38,507 nucleotides of DNA from Nocardia amikacinitolerans NBRC 108937. Its GTDB lineage: Bacteria > Actinomycetota > Actinomycetes > Mycobacteriales > Mycobacteriaceae. Where the stretch lies: positions 1 through 38,507 of the forward strand of contig NZ_BDAU01000049.1 of the NCBI RefSeq assembly GCF_001612615.1, given 5' to 3'. Numbering within the stretch: position 1 is the first letter of the stretch; every line of letters begins with the position of its first letter. The notes beneath the pieces were generated by a model. The model saw only the letters and a program-made list of their open reading frames with translations, made no database searches and was not told the DNA's origin. Below are positions 31,470 through 38,507 of this stretch, piece by piece. The position numbers and the translations under genes are program-made.

Positions 31470-31946
31470 TCAATCCGAGGCGATCTCGGTGCGCACCCAC
31501 GCCGATCCACCACCGCCGACTCTGGACAGGACGCTCGCGATGGCGGCGGTCTGTTCGCGCCAGCGGCGGAGTTCGGTCACGCTCGGGGCGAGTTCGTAGT
31601 CGTGGTGGTGGGCGGCGCGGGAGAGTGCTGCCCACACCGCGGCCACCTGTGCGCCGGTTTCGGGTCCGGCGTAGACGCGTAGCGCGAGGAGTTGGGCGCG
31701 CATCGGGCAGCGTGCCAGTTCCGGGGCGCGGCGTGCCCACAGTTCGTCGACCGCCTGCTCGAGGGCGAGCCGCAGGATCCAGGCGGTCGCTCGCGACCAC
31801 ACGCCGCCCGCGGCGGTCACTTCGCCGTCCAGCAGGCGGTCGACCGCGTCGAGCCGCTCGGCGACGGTCGGTCGTGGTGCCCTCGGCTTCGACCGGCCCG
31901 GTGGACGCCGACGCGGTCCGCGCGGTCGCTGACGGTCGCTGTTCAC
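31470..31946 (-). CDS. Small helical protein with HEPN-like motif, partner of the ATPase
   Basis: 158-aa protein that I do not recognise by name. The N-terminus is very basic (RPRGPRRRPPGRSKPRAPR). The rest is predicted helical: ILRLALEQAVDELWARRAPEL and VAAVWAALSRAAHHHDYELAP. R110-x4-H115 in SRAAHHH fits the HEPN Rx4-6H motif, found in many RNases and defence proteins, but this is a by-eye call. GTG 31946 is preferred because an ATG frame upstream ends there. No good ribosome-binding site is seen. It is separated from the ATPase gene by a duplicated ~47-bp element. It may be the effector or adaptor of an ATPase-HEPN module (inference). Confidence 0.65.
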   Translation of the reverse strand: MNSDRQRPRGPRRRPPGRSKPRAPRPTVAERLDAVDRLLDGEVTAAGGVWSRATAWILRLALEQAVDELWARRAPELARCPMRAQLLALRVYAGPETGAQVAAVWAALSRAAHHHDYELAPSVTELRRWREQTAAIASVLSRVGGGGSAWVRTEIASD

Positions 31947-31952
31947 AACGAG

Positions 31953-32053
31953 GCCTCGCAATCGCCCCGCCGCATCGCAAGCGGCCGAACCCCCTCGCAC
32001 GACAACGCCTCGCCGCCGCCCCGCCGCATCGCACGCGGCCGAACTCGCTCGCT
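31953..32053. repeat. Direct repeat pair (~46 bp, spacing 55) between ATPase and partner
   Basis: The first copy starts at 31953 and the second at 32008. Both contain GCCCCGCCGCATCGCA and GCGGCCGAAC in the same order. They fill the gap between the ATPase stop (32053) and the small partner gene. They have the look of short interspersed repeats in GC-rich actinomycete gaps. Confidence 0.75.
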
Positions 32054-34485
32054 CACCGACTCATCCAGGCGATGAATCGTTCGGTGTTCGAGATCAGTTC
32101 GCGCATACCGCGATCGATCGGCACGTGGGCGCCCGCCGTCACGTCTCGCAGCGCACCGACCAGCCATTTTCCTTCTCGCGCAAGGTGTTTGTTGAGGTTG
32201 TCGACGTTGTAGCCGACGCCCATCACCGCGAGCGCGACCATGGCGCGGGTGGTCTGCGCGCCCTCGATGTGCCGCTCCACCTCGCGATGGTTCATGCCGC
32301 GCGCCAGGAGGTCGCGCCGAGCCCTGGCCAAGCTGGCCGCCTCCAGCGCGGACCGGCAGCAGGTAGCGACGAGTTCGTCCGCGATGGCGGGCGGCAGCTG
32401 GGGGGTGCGCACCAGCGACCGGGCGTCGTCCAGGTAGCGACGCACCGGATCGCTGGACGTGCGCACCTCGATCACGGATCGTTCGCGCCGCTGCACCTCC
32501 AGCACACAGGCGTCCAGCTGCATCCGGCGCACCGCCTCGGCCAATCGCTCGTCGTGGGTGAACACCACCACCTGCCGCGTCCACGCGACGAATGCCAGCA
32601 CCCTGGCCAGACCGTCGACCTTCGCCGGATCCATGGCCTGCACCGGGTCATCGATCATGACGAAGCGAAAAGGGCTCTCCTCCACCGTCGCCCGAGGCAG
32701 GAACAGCGAGAGTCCGAGCGCGTGCAGCTCGCCCTGACTCATCACGCCGAGCGCCGCGCCGTCTACCTCGTCGACGGTGACGTCGAGCAGCACCCGGCGC
32801 GCGGTACCGGCGTTGCCCTGCAACCGAATCGCGCCGAGTTCCACGTTGCTCTGCTGGCGCAGGGTGCGCCAGACCCAGCGCGCCGTCGTCTCCAGCGGAG
32901 CCATGCGCTCGTCGCGCAGACCCGCCGTGGCCGACTTGAGCCAGTCCTCGGCGCGCTTGAGGGTGCGCAGTTCGCCGGCCCGCATCGCCACCTCGCGCGC
33001 GCCGTCCAGCCACGCCGCGATCCTCGGCACAAGCGGCGCCCACACCTCGTCCAGCCGGTCCAGCTCCTTGCGGGTGCCCTGCTGCACCAGCTCGAGCTCG
33101 TCGACGAGGCGAGTGTGCGCCCAGCGCAACCGTTCCGGCAGTTCCGGCGAGTACTCCGCGCTGCTCAGCGCGGCCCATTCCGTCCATGCCCTGCGCACCG
33201 CGGTGGTGTCGACGGTCGGCGGATTGCGCGGATCGAAATCGAGTTCGGGCGGCACATGCTCGGGCAGCGCCCGCGCCGCGCGCACGGCGTTGCGCAGCTC
33301 GTCGCGTGCGGTGGTGAGCGCGTCGACCCGGGCGGCGAGCCGCGCGATGGAGATGTCCGCGTGCCGCGCCCACTCCTCGTCCAGCCTGCCGCGCCCGCAC
33401 ACCGGGCAGGCGCAGTCCCCGCTCGCCGCCACGTGCGCACGGGCGCGGCGCAGCAGCTGCAACACCCGCCAGTCGGCCTCGGCGTCGGCGGTGGAATCGC
33501 GCGCCAGGGTGGCAGCGCAGGCTTCCAGACGGGTGGCGACCGCGTCCACCTCGGCCTCGGTGGGCAGCGCGAGTCGCACGATGGCGCGCAGCCCTTCCGG
33601 ACCGTCGGCGCCGTCGGTGGTGCCGAGCATGTCGCGGCCGACGGCGGTGAGGTCGGGTTGCGCGGGCCGCAGCAGGGTCGCCATCCGAACCGCACGGTCG
33701 TCGGCCAGCGTCTCCATGGTCTCGAGCAGGTCGATCCGTTCCTGACGGGAATCCCGTGCGGCGCGCTCCAATTCGAGTCGGCGCGCGCGAATCCGCTCCT
33801 GCGCCAAGGTCAATTCGTCGAGGCCGAGCAGCTGGTGCAGCGCGTCGAACAGGTCGCTCGGCTTGCCGTCAACGAGGGTGCCGAGTTCGCTGTAGGACAG
33901 GAACGGGCGGTACAGCTCGAGCACCGACGCCCACCGCCCGGCGTCGAATTCCGCTGGTGCGCCGCCCTTTCGCCGTTCGCTCCAGCGCGCGTCGGTCAAC
34001 TCGGCCGTCGGCGACCACTCCTTGGTGATGATCAGTTCCGGATCTTCGCCGCCGGTGAGCAATTCCAGTTCGATGCGCGCGGTGTCGCCGTCGTGCAGGT
34101 TGCGCCAACCCTCGCGCCACGCGGCGGAGCGACCCTCCCAGCGGCGATTGCCTCCGGTCAGCGCCAATTCGGCGGCCTCGGCGAAACTGGACTTGCCGCT
34201 GCCGTTGCGCCCGACCACCAGGGTGAGACCGGGACCGGGCGGCACGTCCAGCGTCACCTCGGGTCCGATACCGCGGAAGCCGCGCACCCGAATCGCGCGC
34301 AGGAAGATGCCGGAGTCGTCGAATTCGCTTGCCCGGTCGCGGGAATCGATGGCGCCGAGTGCGCGCAGCACGGCGTGCGCCACGTCCGGAGTGACCGACG
34401 GGTCCTCGTTCAGCCGGCGCGCCACCACCTCGGTCAGGCGCGGTACGGCCTCCGCCGTCGTGTCGACCGCGGGCTTCGGGCACAC
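32053..34485 (-). CDS. Rad50/SMC-like AAA ATPase with C-terminal helical domain
   Basis: 810-aa ABC-type ATPase of the Rad50/RecF/SMC superfamily. Residues from GTG 34485: Walker A GRNGSGKSS (92-100); coiled coil (~230-275 and ~385-535) interrupted by CACPVCG (358-364), like a zinc-hook or finger; signature SQGE (583-586); Walker B FVMIDDP (608-614); D-loop AMDP; switch His644 in FTHDE. A ~120-aa helical extension after the ATPase core contains GALRDVTAGAH (R780-x6-H787), compatible with a HEPN-like fold, and ends NTERFIAWM. GTG 34485 has AGGGGG 8 bases upstream. ATG 34530 is an alternative. A DNA-damage or phage-defence role is inference. Confidence 0.82.
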   Translation of the reverse strand: MCPKPAVDTTAEAVPRLTEVVARRLNEDPSVTPDVAHAVLRALGAIDSRDRASEFDDSGIFLRAIRVRGFRGIGPEVTLDVPPGPGLTLVVGRNGSGKSSFAEAAELALTGGNRRWEGRSAAWREGWRNLHDGDTARIELELLTGGEDPELIITKEWSPTAELTDARWSERRKGGAPAEFDAGRWASVLELYRPFLSYSELGTLVDGKPSDLFDALHQLLGLDELTLAQERIRARRLELERAARDSRQERIDLLETMETLADDRAVRMATLLRPAQPDLTAVGRDMLGTTDGADGPEGLRAIVRLALPTEAEVDAVATRLEACAATLARDSTADAEADWRVLQLLRRARAHVAASGDCACPVCGRGRLDEEWARHADISIARLAARVDALTTARDELRNAVRAARALPEHVPPELDFDPRNPPTVDTTAVRRAWTEWAALSSAEYSPELPERLRWAHTRLVDELELVQQGTRKELDRLDEVWAPLVPRIAAWLDGAREVAMRAGELRTLKRAEDWLKSATAGLRDERMAPLETTARWVWRTLRQQSNVELGAIRLQGNAGTARRVLLDVTVDEVDGAALGVMSQGELHALGLSLFLPRATVEESPFRFVMIDDPVQAMDPAKVDGLARVLAFVAWTRQVVVFTHDERLAEAVRRMQLDACVLEVQRRERSVIEVRTSSDPVRRYLDDARSLVRTPQLPPAIADELVATCCRSALEAASLARARRDLLARGMNHREVERHIEGAQTTRAMVALAVMGVGYNVDNLNKHLAREGKWLVGALRDVTAGAHVPIDRGMRELISNTERFIAWMSR

Positions 34486-34901
34486 GTGAAAACCCCCTAC
34501 ACACCGCACCGCGACGCGCCCCTCCCGCATTCGCGCGCGGTGTAACCGTCGAAAGCTGAGCGAAACGCTACCCGATCACACCGGATTCGCCCACCGGGCG
34601 GTGGACGAACGAAGGGGGATGCGAACCTGCCCGCGGGGATGGATATGGCCATCGAAACAGGCTCGGCCACGCCTCGATGTCCACCCCTCGGCCAACCCCG
34701 GCGGGCAGCTCGATGGTGTGTCACCCGATCTGGGTGGCTCGGACGGAGCCGAACAGAACAGGATGCCAGACAACGCAATTCGGCGCAATACTTGTCTGCC
34801 CACGAATCCGGCACCGGCGCAGCGACTTCCGAGCATCCGCGCTCCGGCTATCGCCGGACACCCTTGGTACCGTTGTTCCGGCAAGTGTTTCAGCATGAGG
34901 G
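34486..34901. other. Intergenic region between the ATPase and AraC genes
   Basis: 416 bases divergent between the ATPase and AraC genes. No gene was recognised. The short frames here are shadows. The only structure seen is the inverted repeat TCCGGC-TATC-GCCGGA (34843-34858), 44 bases upstream of the AraC start, a possible operator. Confidence 0.4.
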
Positions 34902-35747
34902 ATGTGCACATTGACGCTGGTCGATGTGGGTCGCGGCGGGCTAGAGGAAGTGCTGGCCGGGCTCCAGTGGCGGTTCGCCGGACGGGACGTGTTCGCGCTG
35001 CCGGCCGGGCAATGGGTGTACCCGGACGGCGAGTCGAGTGCGCTTGTAGTGACCGAAGGGCTTGTCCGCGTCGAAGGTCTCGGTGACGCCGACGATCTGG
35101 CGCAGGGGGATTTCCTGTTCGTGCCGCATCGCCAGCGGTATGCGATCAACGCACTGTCGGAGGCCACGGTGCTGTGTGTGCGACTCGCGCCGGTCGGGTC
35201 CAGTAGCGCCATGGAGGCGCTGCCGTCGCGGGTACTGCTGACCGATTTCGTGCAGCACGCGCCCCTGGCCGCGACCATGATGCAGCACCTCGTGGTGGCA
35301 TGTCCGGACCCGGAAGGGGTGCAGGGCGATCGGGTCGCCACCCTGGTCGCCTCGATGGCGATCGAGTCCTGGCATGCGCGAGGATGCGCACCGAAGCGGT
35401 GGCTGTTGCGGGTGAACGAACCCGGGGTGGCGCGGGCGGTGGCCGCGATGCATGCCGATCCGGGACGAGAGTGGACCGTCGAGGCGTTGGCCCGGGTCGC
35501 GCTGGCCTCGCGGTCGGGATTCGCGGCACGGTTTCAGGCCGCGACCGGGCTCACGCCGGGGCGCTATCTGACGCGACTGCGGGTCGAAAAGGCGCAGCGC
35601 TTCCTGATCGAGCGGGACGCCGCGATCGGCGCCGTCGCCCGACGCCTCGGCTACTCGTCGGAGACCGCGTTCGGGCGAGCGTTTCGCAGGCATACGGGCC
35701 TCACCCCGTCCGAATGGCGGCGGCGGGCCCGCGTGCCAACGGCGTGA
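34902..35747 (+). CDS. AraC-family transcriptional regulator
   Basis: 281-aa AraC/XylS regulator. The N-terminal ~100 residues are a cupin-like sensing domain (LPAGQWVYPDGESSALVVTE, GDFLFVPHRQRYAI), probably ligand-binding. The C-terminal ~100 residues hold two HTH motifs: TVEALARVALASRSGFAARF and AIGAVARRLGYSSETAFGRAF followed by TGLTPSEWRRR. ATG 34902 lies close behind GAGGG, and TTG 34911 is an alternative. It ends 5 bases from the converging MFS gene, the likely regulated partner by proximity. The ligand is unknown. Confidence 0.93.
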   Translation: MCTLTLVDVGRGGLEEVLAGLQWRFAGRDVFALPAGQWVYPDGESSALVVTEGLVRVEGLGDADDLAQGDFLFVPHRQRYAINALSEATVLCVRLAPVGSSSAMEALPSRVLLTDFVQHAPLAATMMQHLVVACPDPEGVQGDRVATLVASMAIESWHARGCAPKRWLLRVNEPGVARAVAAMHADPGREWTVEALARVALASRSGFAARFQAATGLTPGRYLTRLRVEKAQRFLIERDAAIGAVARRLGYSSETAFGRAFRRHTGLTPSEWRRRARVPTA

Positions 35748-35752
35748 ATTGT

Positions 35753-36946
35753 TCAGGCTGCGGTGCCGCGGCTCAGCGAGAGCCGGAGCGCGACCCCACC
35801 GATCACCGCCGCCGCCGCGGCGAGACCGAAGGTCGCGGTCGGGCCGAGACCGTCCACACCGCGCCCACCGATCGCCGAGCCGAGGATGATCGCGAGCTGG
35901 AAACCACCGACCACCAGGCCGCTGCCTGCCTCTATCCGATCGGACAGCACCCGCGACACCCACACCTGCACCAGGTTGAGGATGCCGCCGAAGGCGCCAC
36001 CCCAGATGATCACCGCGACATAGGCGAGCGGCGCGACAGCCGCCGAGGCGATGATCGCGAGCAGCGAAAGTCCGATGGCCGCCGGAACGGCAACCAGGAG
36101 AATGCTCAGGCGTCGATCGGCGAGCGACCCGAGCACGAAATTGCCGATCAGGCCGCCGATTCCGAACAGGGCGAGCAGCACGGCGATCGCGGTGGGGCCC
36201 GCGCCGAGCAGCTCGTCGAGAGCCGGACGGATGTAGGTGTAGCCGGCGAAGTGCCCGCCGATGACCGCGACCAAGCCGACCAGACCCAGCGTCACGCCCG
36301 CCGCCCGCAACGCACCGGCCATCGCCGACCACCCGACTCCCCGCGTCGGCGTGATCGGCGGCAACGCCACCTTCACCGCGACCGCCGCCAGCACCGACAG
36401 CCCCGCCACGACCACGAACACCACGCGCCAACCGGCGTAGTTGCCCAACAGCACGCCGAGCGGCACGCCCGCCACCGTCGCGACCGTCGTCCCCGCGTTC
36501 ACGATCATCATCGCCTTGCCGAGTCTGGCGGCGGGCACCAGCTGCGCCGCGATCACCAGAGCCATCGACCAGTAGCCGCCGACCGCCACACCGAGCAGCA
36601 GCCGCGCGATCAGCAGCAGGACGATGTTCGGGGCGAGGGCTACCACGACGTTCGATACGGCGGCAGCGATGGTGAGCGCCGCAAGCAGCGTGCGGCGATC
36701 GAGCCGCGGGAACAGCGAACTCAGTCCGAGTGCGGCGAGCAGCGCGGTCAACGCCGTCGCGCTGACCGAAAGACCGACCACGCCCTCCTCGACACGCAGG
36801 TCGTTCGCGAGCGCGGTCAGCACCCCCGGGGGTAGGAATTCGGCCGTCACGAGGGTGAAACTGCCGAGGAACATGGTGAACAAGGCAGGCCACACCCGGC
36901 GAAGGGACTTCGGTGCCGAGGTCGCGGCGGTGAGTGTCGTTGTCAT
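35753..36946 (-). CDS. MFS transporter (DHA1 / arabinose-efflux-like)
   Basis: 397-aa major-facilitator permease with 12 predicted helices. LGSFTLVTAEFLPPGVL in TM1, LFPRLDRRTLL in the loop after TM2 (motif-A position) and IARLLLGVAVGGYWSM in TM4 fit the sugar- and drug-efflux DHA1 group (AraJ/YdhP type). The substrate cannot be read. ATG 36946 has no clear ribosome-binding site, and the open frame up to 37408 is antisense to the SWIM gene. It converges with an AraC regulator gene, likely controlling it, and is divergent from the SWIM gene across 191 bp. Confidence 0.92.
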   Translation of the reverse strand: MTTTLTAATSAPKSLRRVWPALFTMFLGSFTLVTAEFLPPGVLTALANDLRVEEGVVGLSVSATALTALLAALGLSSLFPRLDRRTLLAALTIAAAVSNVVVALAPNIVLLLIARLLLGVAVGGYWSMALVIAAQLVPAARLGKAMMIVNAGTTVATVAGVPLGVLLGNYAGWRVVFVVVAGLSVLAAVAVKVALPPITPTRGVGWSAMAGALRAAGVTLGLVGLVAVIGGHFAGYTYIRPALDELLGAGPTAIAVLLALFGIGGLIGNFVLGSLADRRLSILLVAVPAAIGLSLLAIIASAAVAPLAYVAVIIWGGAFGGILNLVQVWVSRVLSDRIEAGSGLVVGGFQLAIILGSAIGGRGVDGLGPTATFGLAAAAAVIGGVALRLSLSRGTAA

Positions 36947-37108
36947 GCCAGTTGCAACAGCCGCGCCGCGGCGTGCACGCGACCGAAACGCCACAGCAGT
37001 CGGCTCAAACGCCAAGGCGGACTTCGCCGGGCTGGGCGCACAGGTACCCGCGCCCCTTGTCGGCGGCCTCGGGTAGAAATCGAACAACGAGGAAAACGGG
37101 AGACGAGG

Positions 37109-37141
37109 ATGACGCACGGACGTTCGGGCGCCGCCCGATGA
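37109..37141 (+). CDS. Possible 10-codon leader ORF coupled to the SWIM gene
   Basis: ATG ACG CAC ... CGA TGA encodes MTHGRSGAAR. Its TGA overlaps the ATG of the SWIM gene (ATGA), and GGGAG/GAGG precede its own start. It could couple translation to the downstream gene or simply be where ribosomes load. It is out of frame with the SWIM protein. Its reality is uncertain. Confidence 0.3.
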   Translation: MTHGRSGAAR

Positions 37142-38507
37142 ACGCACCGTGGCCCGAGGAGCGGGTCGGCGCGCTCGCGCCGGATGCGAGCTCGCTCGGG
37201 GCGGCGCGCGCCCTCGCGGACCGCTGGCGCGACACCGGATATCGCGAGGACGCCGTGTGGGGCCGGTGCCGAGGCAGCGGACCCGAGCCGTACGCGACGA
37301 TCGTCGACCTGTCCGGCCCCGCGTATTCGTGCGACTGTCCGAGCCGCAAGACGCCGTGCAAGCACGCGCTCTCGCTGCTGCTGCTCTGGTCGCACGGCGC
37401 GGTCGCACCCGCCGCCGAGGTCGCGGACTTCGCGGCGGAATGGCTGGCCTGGCGTGCCTCCCGCACCCCGAAGCCCGCCGCGCAACGCACGGCCAATCCG
37501 GCCACCGCGGAGCAGCGGCGGGTGCGCGTGACGGCGGGCTTGGAGGAACTGGACATCTGGCTCGGCGACCAGGTGCGCACCGGTCTCGCCCAGGCCGACC
37601 GGTCCTACCAGGCGTTCGAGACGATCGCGGCGCGCATGGTCGACGCGCAGGCGCCCGGCGTCGCGGGAGCGCTGCGCAGGCTGCCGCTGATCATGGCGAC
37701 CCGCGCCGATTGGCCCGAGCCGGTGTTGCGCGAATACGCCAGACTGCACCTGCTCGTCGCCGCACACCGTCGCCTCGACGACCTGGCGCCGGCCCTGCGC
37801 GCCAGCGTTCGCACCCACATCGGCTATCCCAATCCGGCCGAGGCGGTACGGGGCGAGCCGCTGGTCCGCGACCAGTGGATGACCCTCGGCGTGCGCAGCA
37901 CCGAGGACGACCGTCTCTACACCCGCCGCACCTGGCTCTACGGCCGCCGCACGCACCGCTGGGCGCTGCTCGTCGACCACGCCTTCGGCACACCCGCGTT
38001 CCCCGCGACCGCGCCTGTCCTCGGTCACATGGCCGAGGCGGACCTGCACTACTACCCCGGCGCCGCGCCTTTGCGCGCCCTGTGGGGCGAACGCCGCGGC
38101 ACCGACGAACCGTTCACGACTCTGCCAGCCCCGCCCCCGTCGACCAGCGTCGCGTGTCAGACGCCAACCGAGGTGGACTCTCCGCCTGACAACCGTGTCC
38201 GGGCTGATCAGTCGCGGGAATCGAACAACGCCGCACCCGCGGCACCGCGACGGCTCGCGGCGGACGCCTTCCCCGCCGTCGAAGCGCACACACTCGAGGT
38301 GTCGAGCTCGTCCGCGGCCGAGGAATGCGACTCCGAGGCGACACCGGCCGAGACGACCACCGCGGACAGCGCCGCACCCGAAACTCCACAGCGCGCGACG
38401 GACGCCCTGGCGACCAGCCGGGCTCGACCAGACCGAGCACCGCGCTCGGACCGCACCGCAAGCGAGGCACCGCGAAGGCACGCGGCGGACGCTGCGTGCA
38501 CCGCCGA
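37138..38507 (+). CDS. SWIM zinc-finger protein (5' part, runs off the window)
   Basis: At least 456 residues, with no stop before the window end. The N-terminal half contains the SWIM motif YSCDCPSRKTPCKH (Cys-x-Cys ... Cys-x-His, about residues 62-75), which binds zinc and is thought to mediate nucleic-acid or protein contacts. The segment DIWLGDQVRTGL and the following ~150 residues are family-like. From ~325 onward the protein is a low-complexity Ala/Ser/Thr/Pro/Glu stretch, probably disordered, followed by the edge. ATG 37138 overlaps a mini-ORF stop. In other actinobacteria such genes often precede MoxR-type ATPase and VWA genes (recollection), which cannot be checked here. Confidence 0.85.
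   Translation, partial: MNAPWPEERVGALAPDASSLGAARALADRWRDTGYREDAVWGRCRGSGPEPYATIVDLSGPAYSCDCPSRKTPCKHALSLLLLWSHGAVAPAAEVADFAAEWLAWRASRTPKPAAQRTANPATAEQRRVRVTAGLEELDIWLGDQVRTGLAQADRSYQAFETIAARMVDAQAPGVAGALRRLPLIMATRADWPEPVLREYARLHLLVAAHRRLDDLAPALRASVRTHIGYPNPAEAVRGEPLVRDQWMTLGVRSTEDDRLYTRRTWLYGRRTHRWALLVDHAFGTPAFPATAPVLGHMAEADLHYYPGAAPLRALWGERRGTDEPFTTLPAPPPSTSVACQTPTEVDSPPDNRVRADQSRESNNAAPAAPRRLAADAFPAVEAHTLEVSSSSAAEECDSEATPAETTTADSAAPETPQRATDALATSRARPDRAPRSDRTASEAPRRHAADAACTA

Noticed and set aside
31367..32212. 281-aa plus-strand frame opposite the HEPN-like gene
   Set aside because: It is low-complexity Arg-rich shadow sequence without any domain.
32125..34545. 806-aa plus-strand frame opposite the ATPase
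   Set aside because: It is antisense to a gene with Walker A/B and signature motifs. The translated sequence is typical high-GC shadow.

Overview
The window is GC-rich actinobacterial chromosome, most likely from Nocardia or a close mycolic-acid-containing relative. From memory, much of its gene content matches the Mycobacterium tuberculosis Rv3249c-Rv3268 neighbourhood: alkB-rubredoxins-TetR, fbiAB, whiB2, phosphomannomutase/manA, and manC-wbbL-rmlD-LCP. Many genes start with GTG, and several have a TANNNT box 6-8 bases before the start codon and no Shine-Dalgarno sequence, a pattern that suggests leaderless mRNAs. No rRNA, tRNA, CRISPR array or intact insertion sequence was seen.

Layout. 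(1) 1-3.9 kb: alkane oxidation on the minus strand. The operon is alkB-rubA-rubB-tetR, followed by a second, rubredoxin-less alkB paralogue with its own upstream region and a CRP/GlxR-like site. (2) 3.9-7.5 kb: a Nudix hydrolase and the F420 genes fbiB/fbiA (minus), facing whiB2 (plus), whose upstream region holds a perfect LexA-type SOS box. (3) 7.6-14.1 kb: a zincin-fold protein lacking its active site, a DUF3499 protein, phosphomannomutase, a SIS-like protein, mannose-6-phosphate isomerase and a ZnT9-type cation transporter. The manB promoter region and 3' end carry repeats. (4) 14.1-17.6 kb: a decayed fragment of a second transporter gene, a 38-39-bp tandem repeat, a CrtI-like oxidoreductase, a TetR gene divergent from a DUF4267 membrane protein with two matching operators, and a small DUF4287 protein. 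(5) 17.6-21.6 kb: dctA with a divergent CitA/CitB-type two-component system. (6) 21.6-27.1 kb: cell-envelope sugar genes manC-wbbL-rmlD (minus) opposite an LCP ligase and an AMP-ligase-like fragment protein. (7) 27.2-31.3 kb: a cytochrome P450, a type-B carboxylesterase and small metal- or redox-binding proteins (FmdB, Rdx, YchJ). (8) 31.5-34.5 kb: a Rad50/SMC-like ATPase with a possible C-terminal HEPN-like domain, followed by a small protein with a similar motif. This is the best candidate for an undescribed system. (9) 34.9-38.5 kb: an AraC regulator, an MFS exporter and the 5' part of a SWIM zinc-finger gene cut by the window edge.

Functionally, regions 3 and 6 together supply GDP-mannose and the rhamnosyl linker for arabinogalactan and other mannosylated envelope polymers. 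Regions 1 and 7 are oxidative lipid metabolism, and F420 serves redox enzymes elsewhere in the cell. Start sites were chosen by reading ribosome-binding sites, -10-like boxes and remembered family lengths. No database search was run.
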